A stretch of DNA of 64,000 nucleotides from Ktedonobacter robiniae (GTDB taxonomy: Bacteria; Chloroflexota; Ktedonobacteria; Ktedonobacterales; Ktedonobacteraceae). Of the stretch, positions 59,963 through 64,000 are shown in pieces; the stretch's first letter is position 1, and each line of letters opens with the position of its first letter. The position numbers and the translations under genes are program-made. The stretch is taken from assembly GCF_016587375.1 (NCBI RefSeq), contig NZ_BNJG01000002.1:620001-684000 (forward strand), read 5' to 3'. The notes under the pieces were generated by a model. That model ran no database searches. It worked only from the letters and a program-made list of their open reading frames with translations, and had not been told where the DNA came from.

Positions 59963-60310
59963 ATGAAAAAGATGTTGACTATTTGGGGCCTGCTCAGTCT
60001 GCTGGTGCTCCTAGGAGTATTTACCATCACTGGCGCTACTCCCTCTCCTGTCTCCGCCGCGACAGTACAGAGCAACATGGCCCAGGCGGCTAGTAGTTGT
60101 CCACCTACTATCAGTCGAGGCTCAACCGGGAGTGCAGTCAGATTGCTCCAGTCAGACCTCTATTCACGTACTCCTGGCGGCCTCACGGTCGATGGAATTT
60201 TTGGTTCACAGACAGAGAAGGCTGTAGAGAACTGGCAACGTGCACTGGGTCTGAAAGTCGATGGAATTGTTGGACCAAAGACTTGGGCTACCCTGGGAGA
60301 ATGCAATTAG
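59963..60310 (+). CDS. Secreted small peptidoglycan-binding-domain protein
   Basis: 115 residues. The N-terminal signal peptide MKKMLTIWGLLSLLVLLGVF ends near VSAATVQ. The mature part is one PG_binding_1 repeat: RGSTGSAVRLLQSDLYSRTP, LTVDGIFGSQTEKAVENWQ, LKVDGIVGPKTWATLGEC. Such domains bind cell-wall peptidoglycan; no catalytic domain is attached. AGGAGG seven bases before ATG 59963 is strong, and a terminator follows, so it is a single-gene unit. Two Cys (near 41 and 114) may form a disulfide outside the cell. Confidence 0.85.
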   Translation: MKKMLTIWGLLSLLVLLGVFTITGATPSPVSAATVQSNMAQAASSCPPTISRGSTGSAVRLLQSDLYSRTPGGLTVDGIFGSQTEKAVENWQRALGLKVDGIVGPKTWATLGECN

Positions 60311-60388
60311 ACCTTAAGGGAGAAGTCCTCGTGAGGCCTTCTTCCTAAGCACACGTCTTAAGTACCTGTGAATCTAGTTGGAGATTAA

Positions 60389-60431
60389 GCATACAAGAAG
60401 CCTTTGGATTATTCAGAGGCTTCTTGTATGC
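60389..60431 (+). terminator. Terminator of the peptidoglycan-binding protein gene
   Basis: Perfect 15-base arms GCATACAAGAAGCCT (60389-60403) and AGGCTTCTTGTATGC (60417-60431) with a 13-base loop, followed by TCTTGATTTT. It lies 79 bases after the stop codon. Confidence 0.75.
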
Positions 60432-60564
60432 TCTTGATTTTCACCGTTTCTCTCTTAAATTCTCTGATAAATTTCCGCGAAAAAAAGAGCAAGTCACAAG
60501 GACTCACTCTTTCGCCTAATCCTACAGTTGTAAATGAAAGAGCAGGCTCTCTGGAGAAGCCCGA

Positions 60565-61071
60565 TTAGCGTTCCTGGCTCACATGAGCAATCGGGTTATG
60601 CTCTCTTCTTGTCGCCTCTTGTTTGATAGGCTCTCCAGAGAGTGGCGTGGATAGAACAAGGGATGTGGTGACAGGTCCAACACTCATGAGTTGATTGAGG
60701 GCCTGTTCCAAATGAGTGATCGAGGTGACGACTAATTTCACTAGAAAACTCTCATTTCCCGTGACACGGTGACATTCCAACAGTTCAGGAAGATCCTCCA
60801 TGAGAGCGCGCAGACCAGCCTCCGTCTGGGGAGTCGTGGTAATGCGAACAAAGGCCATCATAGGCAAGCCAACCTTTGCCGCATCGACGCGCGCTCCATA
60901 GCCAGTAATCACCCCGGCATCTTCCAGTTTGCGTACCCTCTCAGCAACAGCCGGGGTAGACAGTCCCACCCGTCGGCCCAGTTCAGGAAAAGAAAGCCGG
61001 GCATCTCTTTGCAACTCACGCAGAATACTCCACCCCGCCTCATCTAGGAGACGATCATCTTTGAAAGCCAT
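60565..61071 (-). CDS. Lrp/AsnC-family transcription regulator
   Basis: 168 residues. The N-terminal HTH is LDEAGWSILRELQRDARLSF, PELGRRVGLSTPAVAERVRK, LEDAGVITGYGARVDAAKVG. The C-terminal RAM-like sensor domain has MMAFVRITTTPQTEAGLRAL, CHRVTGNESFLVKLVVTSIT. Such regulators sense amino acids and often control a neighbouring gene. It is divergent from the isochorismatase-like gene with 119 bases between, the likely target. The ATG has GGAAATGG upstream, a weak site. Confidence 0.9.
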   Translation of the reverse strand: MAFKDDRLLDEAGWSILRELQRDARLSFPELGRRVGLSTPAVAERVRKLEDAGVITGYGARVDAAKVGLPMMAFVRITTTPQTEAGLRALMEDLPELLECHRVTGNESFLVKLVVTSITHLEQALNQLMSVGPVTTSLVLSTPLSGEPIKQEATRREHNPIAHVSQER

Positions 61072-61190
61072 TGCACCATTTCCTTTCGATTTTGAAAGTA
61101 GTATAACATACCTCTTTTAAAAATGCATGTACTTGGTACTGTTTTCCTGATATACTCTGCACAGACAAGCAGACTTTTCAAGGAGATCCC
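61072..61190. promoter_or_regulatory. Divergent promoter region of regulator and isochorismatase genes
   Basis: AT-rich spacer with GTAGTATAACATACC and GCATGTACTTGGTACTGTTTT stretches. Lrp/AsnC sites are degenerate AT-rich palindromes; TAGTATAACATACC and GTACTTGGTAC are candidates. AAGGAGA precedes ATG 61191. Confidence 0.4.
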
Positions 61191-61853
61191 ATGACCAAAA
61201 CCTTTTCGGAACAAGAAGTTCTCACCTTCGCGCGTCTGGCCTATCGAGAAGGAAACTCCGCCTTTGGCGTGGAACGAGACCACTGCGCATTGCTCGTGAT
61301 CGATATGCAGGAGGAGTTTGTCAAACCACACTCCACACCCTTCTGGGTTCCAGAAGCCACGCGACAGGTTCCTCACATCAAGAGACTGATTGAGTCGTGC
61401 CGCGCAGCAAGCATTCCGGTCATTTATACAGCCTTTGCCAGAACCCATCATTACCTGGATCGTCCCCTCACTGGGCAGTTCATGCCCAATCGCTATGCCG
61501 AAGAGGATGCTGCCTGGTTTCGCGATGGCGTCATCTGGCACGAATTGGCGCCTTTAGAAGACGAGATCGTGCTCTACAAGTCGTCGTATGGCGCGTTTTA
61601 CGATACTCCCCTGGAAACGATCCTCAAGAACCTACGCAGGGACACGGTGATCATTTGTGGCACCCTCACCAATTTCTGTTGTGGAACCACCGCTCGGCAG
61701 GCATATGAACGCGGCTTCAAGGTCATTTTCGGCAGCGATATCACCGCCACTGATGATCCTGCGATGCAAGAGCCCGAATTACAGGTGCTCAAAAAGGGCT
61801 TTGCGAAAGTCCTCTCTCTTGATGAGATTCTCGACCAGCTCTCCGGGCTTTGA
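61191..61853 (+). CDS. Isochorismatase-family cysteine hydrolase
   Basis: 220 residues. The catalytic triad is recognisable: Asp in ALLVIDMQEEFVKP (about 38), Lys in VLYKSSYGAFYDT (about 129), Cys in GTLTNFCCGTTARQAYERGF (about 162). The cis-peptide motif is around GTLTNF. Family members hydrolyse isochorismate, nicotinamide, N-carbamoyl compounds or biuret-like amides; the exact substrate is not clear. Control by the divergent AsnC-type regulator suggests amino-acid-derived substrates. AAGGAGATCCC gives a good ribosome site. Confidence 0.88.
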   Translation: MTKTFSEQEVLTFARLAYREGNSAFGVERDHCALLVIDMQEEFVKPHSTPFWVPEATRQVPHIKRLIESCRAASIPVIYTAFARTHHYLDRPLTGQFMPNRYAEEDAAWFRDGVIWHELAPLEDEIVLYKSSYGAFYDTPLETILKNLRRDTVIICGTLTNFCCGTTARQAYERGFKVIFGSDITATDDPAMQEPELQVLKKGFAKVLSLDEILDQLSGL

Positions 61854-61893
61854 ATTGTTTCCCACGATCTCTCTCTCGGAAGGAGATGCCTCC

Positions 61894-62807
61894 ATGCCTC
61901 TTTATGCCTCCACTGCCTTACCTGAAGAGATATGGGCCACTGCATTCAACGAGCTGGGCCAGCGATTAGACATGCTTTTGTGCGACCAGAAGCCCATCAG
62001 CGAGCGATTGTCTATGTGCAGGGATTGATGGGAATGGTGGCACATAAAAATGGATAGCAAGTAGCTGAAGCGGTGGGAGAAGCCACGACCTATGCCATCC
62101 AGCGCCTATTAGATCGAGCAAAATGGGATTGCAAAGAGGTACGAGATGGGTTGTGTGCCTTTGTTTCAGAGAACCTTTCGACTCCTGAAGCGATCCTGGT
62201 GATCGACGCGACGGGCTTCCTCAAAAAGGGGAGCAAATCAGTTGGCGTGCAACGACAGTACAGTGGCACAGCGGGGCGGATCGAGAATTGCCAAATCGGC
62301 GTGTTTCTCTCCTACGCAAGCGTGCGCGGACACACGCTGGTCGACCGCGAATTGTATGTGCCGAAAAGCTGGACAGGTGATCCGCAGCGATGCCGAGAAG
62401 CACATGTGCCCGACGGAGTGACGTTTGCGACCAAGCCGGAGTTAGCGCAACGCATGCTCGAACGAACTCTGGACGCAGGTCTTCCCGCCGCTTGGGTCGT
62501 AGGAGATACCGTTTATGGGAGCTCCCAGTTACTGCGGATGGCGCTGGAGGAGCGCCGACAGGCATATGCCTTGGCGGTAACCTGCAAAGAGCAGGTGGAA
62601 GTGCAGGGCGTTCGCAAACGGGTGGATCAACTCGCCCAGGTTCTCGCGAGAGAAGATTGGCAGGTCCTGAGTGCAGGCGCGGGGAGCAAAGGCCCGCGCC
62701 TCTTCGCGTGGGCCCGCATCGAACTGGCGGCACCAGAAACCACTGGATGGCAGCGCTGGTTGTTAGTGCGACGCAGTCTGGAGGAAGGCATGAAACAATG
62801 TGGGTAA
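61894..62807 (+). pseudogene. IS701-type transposase, N-terminal lesions and C-terminal truncation
   Basis: ATG 61894 starts MPLYASTALPEEIWATAFNE. Near 61990 the frame is lost; another frame gives HQRAIVYVQGLMGMVAHKNG, then a TAG where Trp is normal, QVAEAVGEATTYAIQRLLDR. The main open part (62073-62807) has AILVIDATGFLKKGSKSVGV, QRQYSGTAGRIENCQIGVFL, AAWVVGDTVYGSSQLLRMAL: the IS701/IS4-like DDE core with two Asp. It ends at LLVRRSLEEGMKQCG, before the catalytic Glu block. So it is inactive. Confidence 0.7.
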
Positions 62808-62814
62808 AAGACAG

Positions 62815-62842
62815 TAGCTAAAGCTAGGGGTTTTACGGCGCG
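62815..62842. repeat. IS605-type end motif
   Basis: AGTAGCTAAAGCTAGGGGTT followed by TTACGGCG resembles the right-end hairpin of IS605/IS607-type TnpB elements (compare GGCTAAAGCC at 14099). It is a short relic between the IS701 and epoxide-hydrolase fragments; no gene is attached. Confidence 0.35.
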
Positions 62843-63009
62843 GTTTGATAAGCACCCATTGTGAGATAGTTAGTAAATTGGGTGAAATCCGGGTTTGCCC
62901 ACGGGATGCGCAACGAGATAAACTCAAGTAAAGAGAAAAGAAAACGTCATCCCTTGAAGTCTTCACGTGCTTTCGCATCTCACCAGATGTGAAAGCATGT
63001 GAGCAGGGA

Positions 63010-63615
63010 TCAGCTTTCCCGTTTAGCGAGCATGGAGGGCTCATACCGCGCGGAGAGGGCGATAGAAGGTCCGCAGTTAAAGTCCCCACCTGCGGCGGCG
63101 AACCGCTGGTAGCCAAGCTCGTTGCGCATTAAGCGCGCCCACAACTCGGCGGTTTTGGGGAGTTGCCAGCCACGCTCACGTGGACGGTCGGAAAAGCCGA
63201 ATCCCGGCAGCGATGGCACGACCACATCGAAGGCATCGGCAGGGTCACCACCATAACGCGCCGGATCAGTGAGCAGCGGAATGATCTTGAGCATCTCGAA
63301 GAACGAGCTGGGCCAGCCGTGGGTAAGAATGATCGGCAGCGGGTTGGGTCCTTTGCCGCGCTCGTGGATGAAGTGAATACCCAGGCCATCAATATCTGCA
63401 CGAAACTGCGCAAATTGATTGAGTCTCGTTTCCTGTGCTCTCCAGTCGAACTCATGCTGCCAGTAGTCTGCCAGTTCCTTGAGATAGTCCAGGTTGGTGC
63501 CATACTCCCAACTTGCTCCCTCCACCTGATCAGGCCAGCGGGTTTGGCTCAAGCGTACGAGCAAGTCGTCGAGGGTTCCTTGAGGAATGGCTATAGTAAA
63601 AGCTTGGATACTCAT
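63010..63615 (-). pseudogene. Epoxide hydrolase, N-terminal half
   Basis: 201 residues from ATG 63615 (MSIQAFTIAIPQGTLDDLLV). The epoxide-hydrolase N-terminal domain has RWPDQVEGASWEYGTNLDYL and YWQHEFDWRAQETRLNQFAQ. The oxyanion motif is LPIILTHGWPSSFFEMLKII, and PSLPGFGFSDRP is typical. The nucleophile region AAAGGDFNCGPSIALSARYE is reached, then the frame ends in a charged tail. Family members are about 380 residues and need Asp and His from the missing half, so this copy is probably inactive. GGAGAAACG lies before the start. Confidence 0.75.
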
Positions 63616-63826
63616 GAAACGTTTCTCCTTCGGAATCTTGGTTGTGATGAGGGACGACTTGTCCCTCCCGAGTGTTGTGAAGTGCTCTTGTGAAGCGCCC
63701 TTAGGCAAGCAGACACATAGTCCCTGTTCTCCGCCCCTCTCTTTGTCTCTGGCAAAAGAGCGCATCTCGCTTGACTCGCCTATAATTGAGAGTATTGAAA
63801 CCGATCTTTGAAAGTATAGCGAATTC
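63616..63826. other. Spacer between divergent epoxide-hydrolase fragment and IS607 element
   Basis: About 210 bases without recognised coding content. It should contain the left end of the IS607-type element and the reverse promoter of the hydrolase gene. Confidence 0.35.
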
Positions 63827-63855
63827 TTGACAATCATTGAGTAGCATAGTATGAT
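63827..63855 (+). promoter_or_regulatory. Near-consensus sigma-70 promoter giving a leaderless start
   Basis: TTGACA at 63827-63832 and TATGAT at 63850-63855 are separated by 17 bases. The start codon ATG at 63862 lies six bases after the -10, so transcription would begin at or within one base of the ATG. There is no ribosome site. This implies a leaderless message. Confidence 0.7.
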
Positions 63856-63861
63856 TTGAGC

Positions 63862-64000
63862 ATGAAACTCAGTGATTACGCGAAACAACAAGGGGTCCGC
63901 TATGAGACAGCCTGGCGTTGGTTCCGGGACGGGAAAATCCAGGGGCGGCGCGTAGGGGCTCACACGATTCTCATCGACGAGCCAACCAGGGTGTCAGTCC
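63862..64000 (+). CDS. IS607-family serine recombinase, N-terminal part (runs off the window)
   Basis: The 46 codons to the window edge read MKLSDYAKQQGVRYETAWRW then FRDGKIQGRRVGAHTILIDE. This is the MerR/excisionase-like HTH found at the start of IS607 TnpA serine recombinases, which cut and join DNA through a serine in the later resolvase domain. A tnpB gene usually follows; it would lie beyond this window. The start is set by the -10 box six bases upstream. Confidence 0.8.
   Translation, partial: MKLSDYAKQQGVRYETAWRWFRDGKIQGRRVGAHTILIDEPTRVSV

Noticed and set aside
1..64000. rRNA, tRNA genes, riboswitches and CRISPR arrays
   Set aside because: None could be recognised by conserved sequence; a covariance-model scan was not possible here, so short structured RNAs could have been missed.

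Overview
The window looks like an accessory-rich piece of a large, IS-dense bacterial genome with moderate-to-high GC. The gene repertoire points to the Chloroflexota, most likely a Ktedonobacteria-type actinomycete-like bacterium. It combines F420-type LLM oxidoreductases, a PrgI/VirB4/VirD4 conjugation set with DUF3102 partners, several transposase families, group II introns and an ECF-sigma/DUF4179 pair. That assignment is an inference from gene content; no rRNA or tRNA gene is present to confirm it.

Layout. 1-3.0 kb: the end of an EamA-type exporter, a coupled LLM oxidoreductase and a decayed transposase. 3.2-13.5 kb: a one-strand conjugative (type IV secretion) module with VirB6-like membrane protein, CHAP hydrolase, pilin-like protein, PrgI/VirB3, VirB4, VirD4-like coupling protein, an unknown protein and a DUF3102 protein. 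Three of these genes carry an in-frame stop or frameshifts. 14.1-17.1 kb: an IS605-family tnpB relic split by a complete-looking group II intron. 17.3-31.3 kb: ordinary genes separated by MITEs and transposase fragments (LLM oxidoreductase, sugar ABC transporter, VOC protein, AlkZ-like winged-helix protein, Zn-alcohol dehydrogenase/cupin/mtnA, SnoaL). 30.6-46.3 kb: a segment bounded by inverted Tn3-family ends. It carries LysR/FUSC efflux, aldo-keto reductase, SDR, PBP-II protein, DoxX, a tyrosine recombinase with its resolution site, and a Tn3 transposase. An IS4-like element sits exactly on its right end, and the flank is an ISKra4-family transposase. 48.1-53.1 kb: an MFS transporter followed by a nest of ISL3-type IS and 154/157-bp MITEs. 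53.2-64.0 kb: ECF sigma/anti-sigma, FAD monooxygenase/TetR, a second group II intron remnant joined to a PP2C fragment, a secreted peptidoglycan-binding protein, an AsnC regulator/isochorismatase pair, IS701 and epoxide-hydrolase fragments, and the start of an IS607 recombinase.

How it works together. The conjugation genes would form one transcriptional unit building an envelope-spanning channel, if their lesions are not assembly errors. The regulator/enzyme pairs (LysR-FUSC, truncated LysR-aldo/keto reductase, TetR-FAD monooxygenase, AsnC-isochorismatase) are divergently arranged local detoxification or catabolic switches. Much of the rest is mobile DNA inserted into other mobile DNA: intron in tnpB, IS4 on Tn3 in ISKra4, MITE in its own presumed ISL3 transposase gene. 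Many lesions are one-base changes in homopolymers or two-base changes in dinucleotide repeats, so read-level checking matters before calling these genes dead.
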